Source: Henckelia pumila (lineage: Eukaryota; Streptophyta; Magnoliopsida; Lamiales; Gesneriaceae). From it: a stretch of 64,000 nucleotides of DNA. Shown in pieces: positions 23,670-36,793 of the stretch. The stretch covers positions 152,659,753-152,723,752 of the forward strand of contig NC_133123.1 of the NCBI RefSeq assembly GCF_033568475.1, given 5' to 3'. A model generated the notes under the pieces. The model made no database searches. It was not told the DNA's origin and worked only from the letters and a program-made list of their open reading frames with translations. How positions within the stretch are numbered: position 1 is the first letter of the stretch; each line of letters opens with the position of its first letter. The translations under genes were made by a program, and so were the position numbers.

Positions 23670-26600
23670 GGAGAATTCTAGTTGGAGGAAACTCCACGTT
23701 TGCGTTGCTAGATTCAGGGGCTACGCATTCGTTTATCTCCCTGGAGTTTATCAGGTGGATAGGCATCACACCTGAGATTATTGACAGTGGGTATGATGTT
23801 ACTATGCCGTCAGGGCAGATTATTTCTACCTCGAAGGTCATTCGAGATTTGGAGTTGGAGCTTCAGGGACACTCCATTCGAGCAGATGTGGTGGTTTTGC
23901 CTTTGAGTGGGTTTGATTTGATTTTGGGTATGGACTGGTTGACAGTCAATGGAGCTTCGATTGATTTTCATCGAAGATCAGTGTCAGTGAAACCATCAGT
24001 AGGCAACCCGTTTACCTTCCAGGCATCTCAGAGCAGTGATATTCCTCAGGTGATATCTCTTATACAGGCGAGGAAGTTGTTGAGACGGGGTTGCCAGGGG
24101 TTTCTAGCAAGTATTGTCACGGCCTCAGAACCATCTAGCAGATCATTGTCCGAGATAGAGGTGGTTCGTGACTTTCCGGATGTCTTTTCGAAGGATGTTG
24201 CAGGAATTCCACCAGTGAGAGATGTGGAGTTCAGCATTGACTTAGTGCCAGACACCGTGCCTATCTCTAAGGCACCGTACAGACTTGCTCCTACCGAGAT
24301 GAAAGAGTTGAAGGAGCAGATTCAGGAGTTGTTAGAGAAAGGCTTTGTTCGTCCTAGCTTTTCTCCGTGGGGAGCTCCGGTGTTATTTGTGAAGAAGAAG
24401 GATGGCAGTATGAGATTGTGCATCGATTACCGAGAGCTCAACAGGGTCACAGTGAAGAACAAGTATCCACTGCCGAGGATAGAAGATTTATTTGATCAGT
24501 TGCAGGGAGCTTCAGTGTTCTCCAAGATCGACCTGCGATCTGGTTATCATCAGCTGCGGGTTAGAGATGCAGATGTGTCCAAGACTGCTTTTCGGACACG
24601 GTATGGGCATTACGAGTTCCTAGTGATGCCATTTGGGATGACCAATGCTCCAGCGGTTTTCATGGATCTCATGAACCGAGTTTTTCAGCCGTATCTAGAT
24701 CAGTTCATCATAGTCTTCATTGATGATATCTTGATCTACTCTAGGAGCATTGAGGAGCATAGACAGCATCTACAGACAGCCTTGCAGACTTTGAGGGAGC
24801 ATCGTTTGTATGCCAAGTTCAGCAAGTGCGAGTTTTGGCTTGAGCAGGTGGCATTTCTTGGCCACATTATTTCGAGAGATGGGATTGCAGTTGATCAGTC
24901 GAAGGTTGAGGCAGTGCAGAATTGGGGTATTCAGAAGAATGCTTCGGAGATTCGCAGTTTCTTGGGTTTGGCAGGATATTATAGGAAGTTCATCAAGGGT
25001 TTTTCCTCTATTGCAGTACCCTTGACTTCCTTAACCAAGAAGAACGCGAAGTTCATCTGGAGTTCAGACTGTCAGAGGAGCTTCGATCAGTTGAAGGAAG
25101 CACTCACTACTGCACCGGTGTTAGCGGTGACAGTACCACACGAGGAGTTAGTGGTGTACACCGACGCGTCTAAGCTGGGTTTAGGCGCAGTGCTTATGCA
25201 GTTTGGCAAGGTTATTGCGTATGCGTCGAGGCAGCTGAAGGTTCATGAGCAGAATTACCCGACGCATGACTTGGAGTTAGCAGCAGTGGTTTTCGCTTTG
25301 AAAATCTGGAGGCACTATCTGTATGGCGAGAAGTGCAAGATTTTCACTGATCACAAGAGCCTCAAGTACTTCTTCACCCAGAAGGAGTTGAACATGAGGC
25401 AACGGAGATGGTTGGAGTTGGTGAAGGATTATGACTGTGACATTAGCTACCATCCATGTAAAGCTAATGTAGTAGTAGATGCTTTGAGTCGGAAGTCGTC
25501 AGTGGTATCATGTTTGACCGTACAGTTACCACTACAGAGCGAGATTCAGAGATTTGACTTGGAGTGTTATCCGAGTGGTCATGCACCGAGCTTGTCAGTG
25601 TTGACAGTGCAGCCAGTTCTGCGAGATCGGATCAGGGATGGACAGTCTACTGATGAGGAGTTGCAGCGATGGAGACAGAGAGATGAGGCTAGGGGTAATC
25701 TCTTGTATACAGTTGTGGATGGCATTGTTCAGTACCGTGGTAGGATGTGGGTACCGAACGTCGATCAGTTGAGAGCTGAGATTTTAGCAGAGGCTCACAC
25801 ATCTCCGTACTCCATTCACCCCGGAAGTACGAAGATGTACAGAGATTTGCAGCTATTGTATTGGTGGCCCGGGATGAAGAGAGACATCGGGAGAGTGGTG
25901 TCAGAGTGCTTGACTTGTCAGCAAGTCAAGGCAGAGCATCAGCGTCCAGCAGGACTTCTTAGACCTCTTCCTATTTTGGAATGGAAATGGGAGAATATTA
26001 CGATAGACTTTGTGGTTGTCTTACCGAGGAGTGCCAGAGGTTGCACAGCGATTTGGGTGATTGTGGATAGACTCACCAAGTCAGCTCATTTCTTGCCGGT
26101 GAGGACTACTTACTCATTGACACAGTATGCAGAGCTTTACATCAAGGAGATTGTTAGGTTGCATGGCATACCAGTGTCGATTGTGTCAGACAGAGATCCG
26201 AGATTCACATCCGCGTTTTGGAAGAGTCTGTACACAGCTATGGGGACTAGACTTTTGTTCAGCACAACATTCCATCCTCAGACAGATGGTCAGTCTGAGA
26301 GAGTGATTCAGGTTCTCGAGGATCTTCTGAGAGCTTGTGTCATCGATTTTCAGGGCTCGTAGGAGACTAGACTGCCATTAGTGGAGTTTACCTATAACAA
26401 CAGTTTTCAGTCGTCTATAGGTATGGCTCCTTATGCAGCATTGTATGGGAGGAGATGCAGATCTCCTGTGCATTGGGATGAGGTTGGTGAGAGGATTTAC
26501 TTGGTCCTGAGATTGTGCAGCAGACAGCTGACATTGTGACTCAGATTCGAGATCGGATGAGGACTGCTCAGAGTCGTCATAAGAGTTATGCAGATACCAG

Positions 26601-27042
26601 ACGACGAGATTTGGAGTTCGCTGTAGGTGATCACGTATTCCTGAAGGTGTCACCTATGAAGGGAGTAGTGCGATTTGGCCGGAGAGGCAAGCTTAATCCG
26701 AGGTAAATAGGGCCATTCGAGATCTTGGAGAGAGTTGGCTCGTTGGCCTACCGTTTAGCTCTACCATCAGGGCTAGCGACAGTGCACAACGTTTTCCATG
26801 TATCCATGCTTCGGAGATATGTCTCCAACCCGTCGCATGTGTTGGATTTTGAGCCTCTTCAGTTGACACCGGAGTTAGCATTTGAGGAGAGGCCTATACG
26901 GATCTTGGCTAGGGAGGAGCGGAGGCTTAGGACGCGTGTCATACCGATGGTCAGAGTCCAGTGGCTGAATCACTCGGAGGAGGAAGCTACTTGGGAGACC
27001 GAGGCAGATATGAGGACTCGCTACCCGGAGTTGTTCGGGTAA
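23670..27042 (+). pseudogene. pol: Ty3 Pol (PR-RT-RNase H-INT-chromodomain-like), decayed
   Basis: Polyprotein of the Ty3 element. In order: aspartic protease ([12 protein letters not shown] at about 23,708); reverse transcriptase ([20 protein letters not shown], then the catalytic FIDDILIYS near 24,717); RNase H ([15 protein letters not shown], near 25,155); integrase zinc region ([22 protein letters not shown]); integrase core ([27 protein letters not shown]); and a C-terminal chromodomain-like segment (VRVQWLNHSEEEATWETE, about 26,955-27,005). Three breaks are visible: TAG at 26360-26362 at a usual Trp position, a one-base shift near 26,494 and TAA at 26704-26706. All lie in the integrase part; PR to RNase H is open. 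The stop at 27040 is 45 bp before the 3' LTR. Confidence 0.93.
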
Positions 27043-27087
27043 GTACTTTAATTTCGAGGACGAAATCCAATTTAAGGGGGGGAGAAT

Positions 27088-29227
27088 TGTAACACCCGGT
27101 ATTTTAAATACGTAAATTCGCATGCATAATTAGAGAATTTAATTATTTAAATTTTTGATTTATGGGTTAAATAATTATGTGAATTATTTGTGCATGATTT
27201 AAGTGATTTTTAAGCATTTAACCCATAATTAGTGATTTTTATGATTTTTAGTATTTTAATTATTTTATCGCGTAGACGGGACCGTGGACGGACGAGATGA
27301 CAACTTTCTAGCCAATTTAATTCATGAGCCTTTTAAGAGCCCAAAAATATTATTTTGAGTTTTATTTCCTCAAAAATTTTAGTATTTAATTTTATATAAT
27401 TTTAGGAGTCCGTTTTTATTCAAAATAAGCCAAAATAATGACTTTTTAGTATTTTTAAAATTCCCTTAATTTAATATTTCGGGATTTTAATTTAGTTATC
27501 AGATTTTACTTCTTATTTGAAGTTTTTAAGTTATATATTTAATATCCTTTTTAATATTTTCAATTATCCTAAAACCTATTTTAATTAAAAAAAACTTAAA
27601 CCTAAACCTATCCTACCCAAACCCTTCGACCGATCTCTCACTCAGCCGCCTCCATCAGTTTCTCACCCCCATCTCCATCGTGTTCTTCAAGTTCTTCAGC
27701 CTCCATAGCTCGATTTTGAAACTTTCAAGTCGGTTGTCATCGCCCCGTCGTCCCGAAATCGTTCTACGCACTCCTTTCTCTTAAAACTACGGTGCAAGGC
27801 ATGATTCTTTCTCTTTTTTTTTTGTACCATATCAGTTATTATGTGTGTGTGTGCGTGAGAATCAGAATTCCTTCGAAATTTTCAGAAACAATACGGGATC
27901 GATTCGGTTGTATGCAAATGTTCTTGTGTTTATTGATCATGTTCACGTTTGGTTTGCCATGGTTGTGTCTAGGCTGCTGGTAAAGGTCCCTAGGTTGCCT
28001 AAGGTGAGTCTAGGTTCGAATGGCTTGAGTGGCTCGAGCCAAACGAGCCCAGACTTGGAGCTATGAGGCGATCGGCCAAGAATGTTTTAATGGGCTTTAA
28101 TTATTTAATTGAGCTTAGAATAATTTTATTGGGCTTAAGTATGTTATTGGGCCAGTCTCAGTGTTAATGGGCCAGATTTAAGTAAATGGGCTTGAGTGTT
28201 AGGGCCAGCAGTCCAGTACAATCCATGAGAAATTTCATGTGTCCTGAATATATATTTAATTATTTTTATGCATTGAAGATTATTTTTATATTTATATGTT
28301 AGTATGAAATTAAATTAAATATATATGAAGGACACACATTTTTATTTAAGTACATGCATTCATGAAATAATTTTATGTATGATTTAATGTTTAAGGTTGA
28401 GCAATAAGAAAATATTTTATGTTGGAAGTTGAAGTAGTGTGACAATTTGAGATTTGAGGGGGATTCGTCCCCATATGTGAACTATTGAAGGGCAGTTTAC
28501 TGCCAATTTAAGAGGTGATTCGTCACCGCCACGTACGTTGGTTTTCACGCTGATCAGTATTTAATGTATGATTTAAGGTTACACTACGGATACAACCATG
28601 TGATGTTAGAAAATAATTTGCTCAACAATGTTTATGTATTATGTATGATTATGATATTTAAGTTAATTTAATTTAGGTTATGTCATGATGTTATTTTAAG
28701 CTTGCTCATTCATGTATATGTTATGTATTAGTATTAAAGTGATTTAAATTATTTTAAATCCTTGTTATGTTAGCATGTTGGGCTTCTAGGCTCACTACAC
28801 TGGTATGGTGCAGGTGAGTACGTAGAGGACGTAGTACCCACCGGAGGCGAGGACGTATGAGTAGACTGACAGTGATCCCCGTGACTGTGATAGATATCTG
28901 AGTCATGATGCATGTTTGAATATTCCAGCATGTTAAATATTTTTAATTATTTTCAGTGGTTGAGTTTTTGGATAATTTATTTAAATATTTTCAGTGCATG
29001 CAGTTTTTAATTATTTTCTTATGACAGCATTTTAATTACGTATTTGACTCAGATATTTATTTTATTAAAGAATGCATTTTTATTTAAGTTATTTATTTAT
29101 TTATTTTAAATCTTTTTATTTTGTGCATATATGTATGTGCATGTATGTACATGTTATATTTAGTAAGTATTAAAAAAAAAAAATTTCCGCGTATTTATTT
29201 ATTAATTATAGAGTTAGGGTCGTTTCA
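27088..29227 (+). repeat. Ty3 3' LTR with 548-bp internal deletion
   Basis: 2,140 bp. It follows the 5' LTR closely (roughly 1% differences by eye) until CGGCCAAG at 28,080, then jumps to AATGTTTTAATGGG. This skips what corresponds to 20,559-21,106. Both breakpoints end in AG, a 2-base microhomology. Confidence 0.92.
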
Positions 29228-29417
29228 ATACTAACTTTGATTTTTGAGCTTATTATTTTAAACTTTTGTTTGTTGTGCACTTTATCATGGTTCATGGGGT
29301 CGTTTAGGTAAATTTCCTCGTGCACTTAACTCAATCTGTTTAATAAGCTTACTATTTGGACCTTTTGTTTGTTGTGCACTTTGTCTTGATTTATGGGGTT
29401 TTTTTTTAATTTCTTAT
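29228..29417 (+). repeat. Right-flank copy of the 19,212-19,422 segment
   Basis: Begins with the Ty3 target duplication ATACT and continues AACTTTGATTTTTGAGC, as in the left copy but without 14 bases. It loses similarity after AATTTCTTAT. Confidence 0.8.
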
Positions 29418-29659
29418 GCTATCAATAGTATACTTGACTGACTCAAATTAATTAATTATTGATATAATTAATTAACTTCATTATATATATTTTCCATTCA
29501 TTCATTTGACTCAATCGCTAATTTGATGTCCATATTTGACTTGAAATTTGACTATGTAAAGGTCCACACAAGTCCATGTGAAAACCTAATTTATTTGATC
29601 AAGGTTGATCAATGGGCACAAAGGGCCACTGATTTTTCATGTGAACCAATATATATATG
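29418..29659. other. Spacer between the Ty3 flank and MULE 2
   Basis: AT-rich, with no gene recognised. It ends in ATATATAT beside the MULE terminal repeat, and the same kind of AT run follows the right terminal repeat. Confidence 0.5.
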
Positions 29660-30017
29660 GGAAAATTTTGGGAAAGTACCCACTCAGAAACATTTATATG
29701 TGTTCCCTCCCCATGTCAGAGTTTTTTTATTTAAAGTCCCTGATAGTACAAAATTGTTTTTTTTACTCCCTGTCCATGATATTTAACATATTTTTAATTG
29801 TTTTAATTAATTAAATATAATCATCCTCTCACTCCATCCACACGCTCAACCCTTACTCACTTTCTCCCCCAATTCACACGCATCAAACCCCAATCCCTAA
29901 TGAAGAAACCCTCCCTGCAATTCTGATTCAACCATAGGCGAGAAGAATCATCAAGAACTTTTCGAATTCGAATCGGTAGCACAAATGAGGGAAAAGGCAG
30001 TGAAGGATAAACTGACA
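29660..30017 (+). repeat. MULE 2 left terminal inverted repeat
   Basis: Runs from GGAAAATTTTGGG to about AAGGATAAACTGA. Its reverse complement is at 52,020-52,373 with high identity and small indels. It contains the first exon start (ATG at 29985) of the ULP-like gene; the right copy lacks that ATG. Confidence 0.9.
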
Positions 30018-33000
30018 AAAGCTCCAGCGAAGAATAAATCTATTGCAGCGGCAACGAAGAAGAGAAACAGCAAAGGTATGAGCAAATAACCTTTTTAGGT
30101 TTTAAAATGTTCTTATAAAATCGAAATTTATTTTTAGGAATGATTTTCTTGTTCTCTTAAACTTCGTCTGTTTTGAAATTCTCGTCCCCTAAATCCTCTA
30201 CCATCTCGTTATTTCCTTCCCTGATTTCGTAGGTTGTGTGCATTATGACAAAATAATGTTTTATTAATTTATCAATTTTTTTTCATAATTATTGAACGCA
30301 AGCACTCTCATGATTTTGAAGTCATTTATCATATTTTTAGGATTTTTTCTTTGCTGTTTTTTCAATATAACTATAAATGTTGATGAAATTTAGAATTTAG
30401 TTATAGTGCAATATTCTAAGTTGGTTCTCCTAATCTTTGTCTGTTATAATTTGATTCTTGTTTTTTGGTGTTTATCTTGATTTTTTTGTATGACTGTGTT
30501 TGGTTTTGATTCTAGACATAATTGTAGAAGATGAAGCAGAGCAAAAAAATGGGAAGAGATTTTTTTCAAGATGCTCTCCCTCTTATTTTAAAAGTGTGAT
30601 GAGGAAGTTGAAGTCGATCCTAGGCGAGCAGCAAAAGAGTCGTATAGATGATACTCTTTTTGGTAAATGGATTGATATGCCTGTCCTTGCAATCAGTAGT
30701 GGCAGGATTGATTATCTACTCGACAAATTTCAGGTGGATTCATGTTGTTTTATTGTTGGTGATGATATAAGGATCCCTTTCCGTTCAGCAGAGTTCTCTA
30801 TTGTGCTTGGTCTGCAGCATAGTGGCCAACCCGTGGACTTGGACCTAAAAATGGATTCCAGATTTTTAGAACGTCATTTTGCCGGAAAAGTCATCAATGC
30901 CAATCGGGCAGCCATTAAGGAAAAACTTCTTTTACTTGCAAGAAGTAACAATGAGAGTGCAATTGAAGATTTTGTTAGATTTTTTATTTTGTTGATCTTT
31001 AACTGCATAATATTTCCCACCGGTAATTATATCACGCCTAGCTTTATATTTCCTTATCTCGATGATCTTACCACCTTTTTTAAACATGCTTGGGGAGATG
31101 CTGCATTCCGATTTTTGCACCGAGAAATGCGTCATCTCGGAAGCAAACTTTATGTTGATGGATGCATGGTTGGATTAATGGTCAGTATATAGTTTTAGTA
31201 ATAATGATATTATTATATTGTCAATAATTTTAATTTTTTTGGGGGTTCAGGCTTGGATGTATGAGACCGTCCCAACTTTAGGAGTACGTCACAGTTTAAA
31301 TATTTACCCTCGGTTGTTTCGGTGGGGTAAAAGCAAGATCCCATTGACGGCTGCTGGTGCTGAATCATCATTGAGATGCATAGATACAACCCAAGTAGTT
31401 CCTATTTGCTTTTGATTTATATTAAAGTTTTTGCGTAAAATTTATCGTTGGTTTGATTGAAATTTTTTTTATTTTGATTTTTATAATTGTGAGCAGGTTC
31501 TGTCCATACACCCACTTTGTGATGAGGAAAATCTAGTAGACATAAAGAATGTTTTTAAGTCGGTAGAGAGTACATCTGAAGTGAGAAGAATCGGAAAAAT
31601 TGTGATAGAACAAATTGATGAGATAAAGTTGTTGAAAAAAAGGTGTGCTGAATTAGAGGCTGGATATGTGAGATTTGGATCCGAAGGAAAGAAATTTTTG
31701 TTGAAGAAACATGACAATATTGATGAAGATGTTGAGCAGATCGATAAAACCCGGGAAGAATTTAATTTTGAGTTAGCACATGATACAGGCAGTAATTTTG
31801 ATGATTTTATTGATGTAACTGTGCATAATGTTGTTTCTGAATTACATAAAGAAAGCAAAGATTTAGAAGGATCACATTGTGGGATTGCTTCAGCTGATGG
31901 TTTGAAAGAAGAGAACAATGATATGTTAGGAGTTGAATCTGAGAGTGGACCAATTAATGAGAACGATGGTGGTAGTGGTGGTCTTGCTACTTCAGAAGTG
32001 GAGAAGATGAATGTTTTCCAATCTTCAATTGTGGATAATGTGAGGACCAGGACTGATCGTGTGAAGAAAAAAAAGGATTTGATGTTTGTGACTCCACCTA
32101 GCTCAACACCAAAACGTAAAAAGAAGATAAGAAAAGAGGTATATGGAGCATACTTTAATACCCAATGCATTATTTTAACCATAATATTATGTGTTATTGT
32201 TTAAATAGTCAGAATAATGTTTGGATGTTCTCTTATATGACTAAATATATCGCCACTTTGGGACAGTCATTTGTAGATGTTGAGAAGGACGGGTGTACTC
32301 CTGAAAAGGCAAACATGGATGTATTCAAAGGTAGAGTTGATTTTTGTGGATGTGAAGAAGCGCCCGATGAAGAAAAAAAATTGGTGATAGACTTTCTTGC
32401 TAGAGAGATATTGGAGTATGTTGATATTTAACATGTGTTCTTATTTTGTGAGATTATTCCCTAATTTTTTGTACTGAAAATTAAATTTTTTTGTTCTTGT
32501 AGCGTCATCGTTTGGCAAAATGAGTGTTTGAGATTAACTGGGCCTCAATTCTGTCCCTTTTTGTTTCTCGAGCCTGTTGAGTCTGAGATAATTAATGTCT
32601 ATATGATCATTATGCAAAAGAAAAGCATCGATTATGGATTTGAAATTTATTGCATGGATACAATTGTGCAGGTTCGTAACAATTCGATTTTTTGGTTTTT
32701 TTTTCTTCATATTTTTCATCTACTGGATCATCATACAAGAGTTTAATGTTTTCTTTATGTGTAGAGAGAAGTGCTTCAGAACTTGGAAAAATATGGAAAA
32801 CATAGGATTCTATACAACACCGACTACGAAGTGTTTCTTTCAAGGTTGACATCTTTCATGAGGTGTAGACTGCAGGGGCTGAACAAAGATTTATTTAGAA
32901 GATGCAAATATGTCATTTTTCCCATTAACGACAATTGGCACTGGTATTTGTTAGTTTATGAAGCTTCTAGCAGGACATTTAAAGTGTTGGACTCCATGCA

Positions 33001-33300
33001 TGATCCAATGGCAATGGGGACAGCAAGAGTTTATGTGAGTTTGACCAGATTACATTTCAGTAGCACTTAAGTTTGAATTATTAAAATATTATCTTCTTTG
33101 CAGACAAAATTTTTGGCTAGTTGCATAAAACATTTATCAGGATTCGAGATATTTAGTGAGCCAGTGGTGAGAGAACCTTGTCGTGATCAAGGTGCAACCC
33201 TCGATTGTGGTGTTTATACGTGCATGTGGTTGGAATGCCTAGCCCGTGATACGGTTTACATGTGGAAGTATGAAGAAGATGTCAAAATGGACACTTATCG
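29985..33300 (+). CDS. Ulp1-like cysteine protease (C48 family) carried by MULE 2
   Basis: This resembles SUMO-specific proteases, which remove SUMO from target proteins in the nucleus; the true substrate of the transposon-borne form is unknown. Eight exons fit GT-AG rules in phase: 29985-30075, 30516-31180, 31251-31394, 31497-32138, 32267-32415, 32503-32671, 32765-33034 and 33104-33300, the last continuing at 43,620. The exon 5 acceptor was chosen by frame and is the least certain. Exon 1 is Lys-rich. Exon 2 resembles the DUF1985 domain of plant ULP-like genes (RIPFRSAEFSIVLGLQHSG; WGDAAFRFLHREM). Exon 4 is a charged linker with a basic, NLS-like end (KRKKKIRKE). Exons 7-8 hold the peptidase with an apparently intact triad: His in DNWHWYLL, Asp in VLDSMHD, and Gln and Cys in DQGATLDCGVY. 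Only the final ~21 codons are cut off, by an LTR element. Confidence 0.88.
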
Positions 33301-36300
33301 TGAAACGACCCTAACCTCTATGCTTTATTTAATTTAAAGGAAATTACGGATTTATAAAAATTTTGCCATGACTTGTTTGCAAAGAAAACAAGCCATCTTA
33401 ACCCAGTCAGCAGTCCAAGTAAGGAAAAGCAACTGACGTAAAACTTAAGTGCGTTAAACATAAACATGCAATCCTAGTAACCACCTCCCGGTTACAGCAT
33501 AAAGTAAACTAAGGAATTTAAAAGAGTGCGTTAAACATAAACATGCATAGGTGATGGCATACTACAAATCATCAACTGTAGCACAGGGAATACACATCCT
33601 GGCTAAAAACACTGTAAGTACTCAAATAACTCTTCATTATTACATAACAGAGTAAATATGCGGAAAACTTAAACATGCAATAGCGACGGTCATTGGGCTT
33701 CGCACTACCAGTGGCCTCAACCCAGTGGATCCTGCCCCTCCATCGCCTCAACATAAAACTCATCACCTGCAATCAAACAAGCGTAGTGAGTCTAAAGACT
33801 CAACAAGCATAAACAGTTGAATATCAAGGTTTAAAAATAGATGATGCTTTACTCAAACTATGATACTTAGTATACTTTTGAACTTTAACTGTAAATATGC
33901 ATGAAACTAGAGTGTATAGGAAACATGCATTGATGAACTCATGCTATAGAAGACTTTCAACTTTCTTGACATAAACCTCATGCTTTACTTAACCTCATAC
34001 TTTTCTTAACCTCATGCATGACTGACTGACATCAACGTAAGACGAGTCAAACTGAAACTTTAAACTTTAACTTTTAAACTTCTCTTTTCTTTTTCCTCTT
34101 AGAAATCAGTTCCTTGATTTGTGACCCTCTGTTTCGATCATGATCATGGCTGCAGTGCACTATGCCGGCAAGACGATGAGATTTCTCCCGACGAACTTAA
34201 CCCCTCTGTGGCAAGGAGACCGAGATTGCTCCCGATCCCACATTGCCCTCTATGACAAGGAGACCGAGATTGCTCCCGATCCCACATTGCCCCTCTGTGG
34301 GTAGGGTAGACAAGATGTCTCTTGCTCCCTACCTAAACCTCTGTAACCTCTTGGTGAGTAGACCGAGGCATCCCCCGGCCTAACAACACCCCTCTTTGTC
34401 ACAAACAAATCACTTCATTCAAAAACATTTACTTTCTTTTCCTTTTCATTCATTAAGACTTGACTCACACCTTTTTAATCATGCATACATGAAAAGACCT
34501 CCTTTCACTTTATTTTTCTCAAGAACATGCCATATGCACACGAACATGCAACCTTTAAGATATGAGACTCAACTCAATTATGCTTTGGCATGCAAGACTC
34601 AAAGAGACTTTCTTTAAATTTTTCTTTGGCATCAAGAATAAGACTCACACACACGAACGTGCAACTTCAAGAATGAGACTCGACTCCATTGCATGTGAGA
34701 ACGATGAGCGAGTGACTGCCCCTAACCCTCAAGACTTTACTCTTTTGCCAAAGTCCTAACTTTTCAACTTAGACCGAGCAAGAAAACTAAAAAACCCTTT
34801 TTCTCACTCATGCCTTAACCAAAACCCGTCCCGCTTGAACCGACACATTCCTAACTCTTAAAATTTACCATATGACCAGGTTTCAACTTCATTTGACCTC
34901 TTATACAAAATGCCAAACAACCCATCCCGGACAGCTCACTTTTGACTATAAATTTCTGCACCGACACTTAAACTTCAAAAATTCATAACTTATTAAATAC
35001 TTATCCGAATTAAGCCTATTTTATACCGACACGACCGCAACGTCATGAACTAAACTTAGGACAAAACAGAATCGACACAGACCTCGACCAGGAAACTGCC
35101 CTGCCCCGAATTCAGACTGCCCTGTCCAAACTAGACACCTCAAATGCCCTACTAGTTTGTGAAACCTTCACCAATCATGCACCCTTGCTTCTAAGACCAC
35201 TCCAATCCATCAAACACACTTAAAACCATCTCTTAGGACTTACATCAAACACTTGGGCAGCCCACTTCTTCACTTCGACATCACATATCAAAATTACATG
35301 ATTTTGCACCAAAAAGTGGCAACCTCAAGAGCAAACAATCAAGACCAATGCCATACATCAAAATGCTTCAAACACACTTCATTTCCATCCCTTACACATG
35401 TAAATTTTCGAAAATAGGGCACACCAATTTCTGGAAATTCGAAATTTACTTCATGCATGCAAAATGACTTAAGCTTTCCAACACAACTCACCATTTATCA
35501 ACTTAAAACTCAATCTAATGCATAAATTCGAAAATCCCACATAAAAATCTAAAATTTCAGAAATGTATCAAGTCATACATGCTAAAAATCATAGTCATTT
35601 CGAAATTTAAAAAGAAGCTAGGAGCAAATACATAATAGCTTGATTGAAAGCCCAAGAAAAGTCTACACTTGCCTTCAACCTTTAATACCCACAAAATTTC
35701 GAAATGCAAAGAGGAGAGGGGCTGGACTTTTGCTCAAACACCAAGCTACTACTCCTATGGAGGTCCTCCGGCGACGTCATCGGCGGTGGAGGGCGGCGGC
35801 GGCAGCTAAGGCTTGAGGGAGGAGAGGCCGAAATGCTTGGAGGGAAATGGGAGAAAAGATAATGGAGGGGGCGGCTCTTCATCAAAAGAAAGGGGATAGG
35901 GTTTGTAAAATATTAGTAGAGTGTTTTATTTTGTGTGTATTGTGTGTATAAAGTAGTGTGAATGTGTGTGAGTTAATGGGTAACTTTGACTAGAAAAAGA
36001 GCTATCTCAAAAAAAGCAACTTTCTCTTTTCTTTTCAAAATAAAAGCTAGCACTAACACTCTCATACATTTAAAATATCTAACAAAATAATCAAAGTTGG
36101 AATTTAGTATTCCGGGTCTAAAATACTGTTTTTCAAAGAATTTTTAAAATAAACTCAAGAATGCGATAAATGCGATTCTTGTTACCCGAAAATTCTAAAA
36201 ATCCAAACTTCATCATTTTTCCTCCAAACTCACACTTAACATTTTTAGAAATACAGTCTGGGAATAACCGCCATAATCCGTCACTGCCGAGGTCGGAACC

Positions 36301-36793
36301 GGAGAACCCTGAACTTAAAACTTTATCATAAACATTCTTGAAATAACTGAGCATTCATAACTTTAAAGGAACATTAAGCAGTCGCATCAATCAATTAAAA
36401 TTAACACTTTAAATATTTTGATGTCACAACAATAAGTGAAATATTTACCTAAAAGATAGAGCAATTAAAAGCCATTTAAATAATTACACTAACGGCATAA
36501 AAACCTTTAAAATGATTTAGGCAGATAACGACTTAAAAATAATTAAGCTAAACATTTAAAATCATTTAAATGAATAAACTAAGCAATTAAAATAATTTAA
36601 ATAAGAAAGCTTAAACCTTTAAAATACTTAAAACAAATAAGCTGCACGATAAAAATCATTTGGATAAATAAACTTAAACAATTAAAACATAACTCACATA
36701 AATAATTTAAATAAATTAAACTAAAAGATAATAAATCCTAATATTTATTAAATTAATGAATGCGATTTAGTGGATTGGATTCCACGTACTACA
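33301..36793 (-). repeat. LARD-like element LTR (left; 3' LTR in element sense)
   Basis: Top strand begins TGAAACGACCCTAACC and ends CCACGTACTACA. An internal tandem GAGACCGAGATTGCTCCCGA occurs twice near 34,217 and 34,259. Short open frames inside, including a Pro/Ser-rich one near 35,682-35,885, have no family match and are not called as genes. Confidence 0.9.

Larger units (their letters stand above)
19569..29227 (+). mobile_element. Ty3/gypsy chromovirus LTR retrotransposon (Tekay/Del-like), defective
   Basis: A 9,659-bp element with a perfect 5-bp target duplication ATACT (19,564-19,568 and 29,228-29,232). LTRs: 19569-22250 (2,682 bp) and 27088-29227 (2,140 bp). Both start TGTAACACCCGG and end GGGTCGTTTCA. 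The 3' LTR lacks a 548-bp block present in the 5' LTR. A Met-tRNA-like primer site TTGGTATCACGG starts right after the 5' LTR, and the tract AAGGGGGGGAGAATT precedes the 3' LTR. The domain order (Gag, PR, RT, RNase H, INT, chromodomain-like tail) and long LTRs suit the Tekay/Del group. Several stops make it non-autonomous. Confidence 0.95.

Noticed and set aside
29650-29659. Firm 9-bp target duplication for MULE 2
   Set aside because: Both flanks are simple AT repeats, so a match is expected by chance and cannot be used as proof.
35682-35885. Pro/Ser-rich open frame on the - strand, repeated at 42,503-42,706
   Set aside because: Lies in both LTRs of the non-coding element and has no family resemblance; its repetition only reflects LTR duplication.
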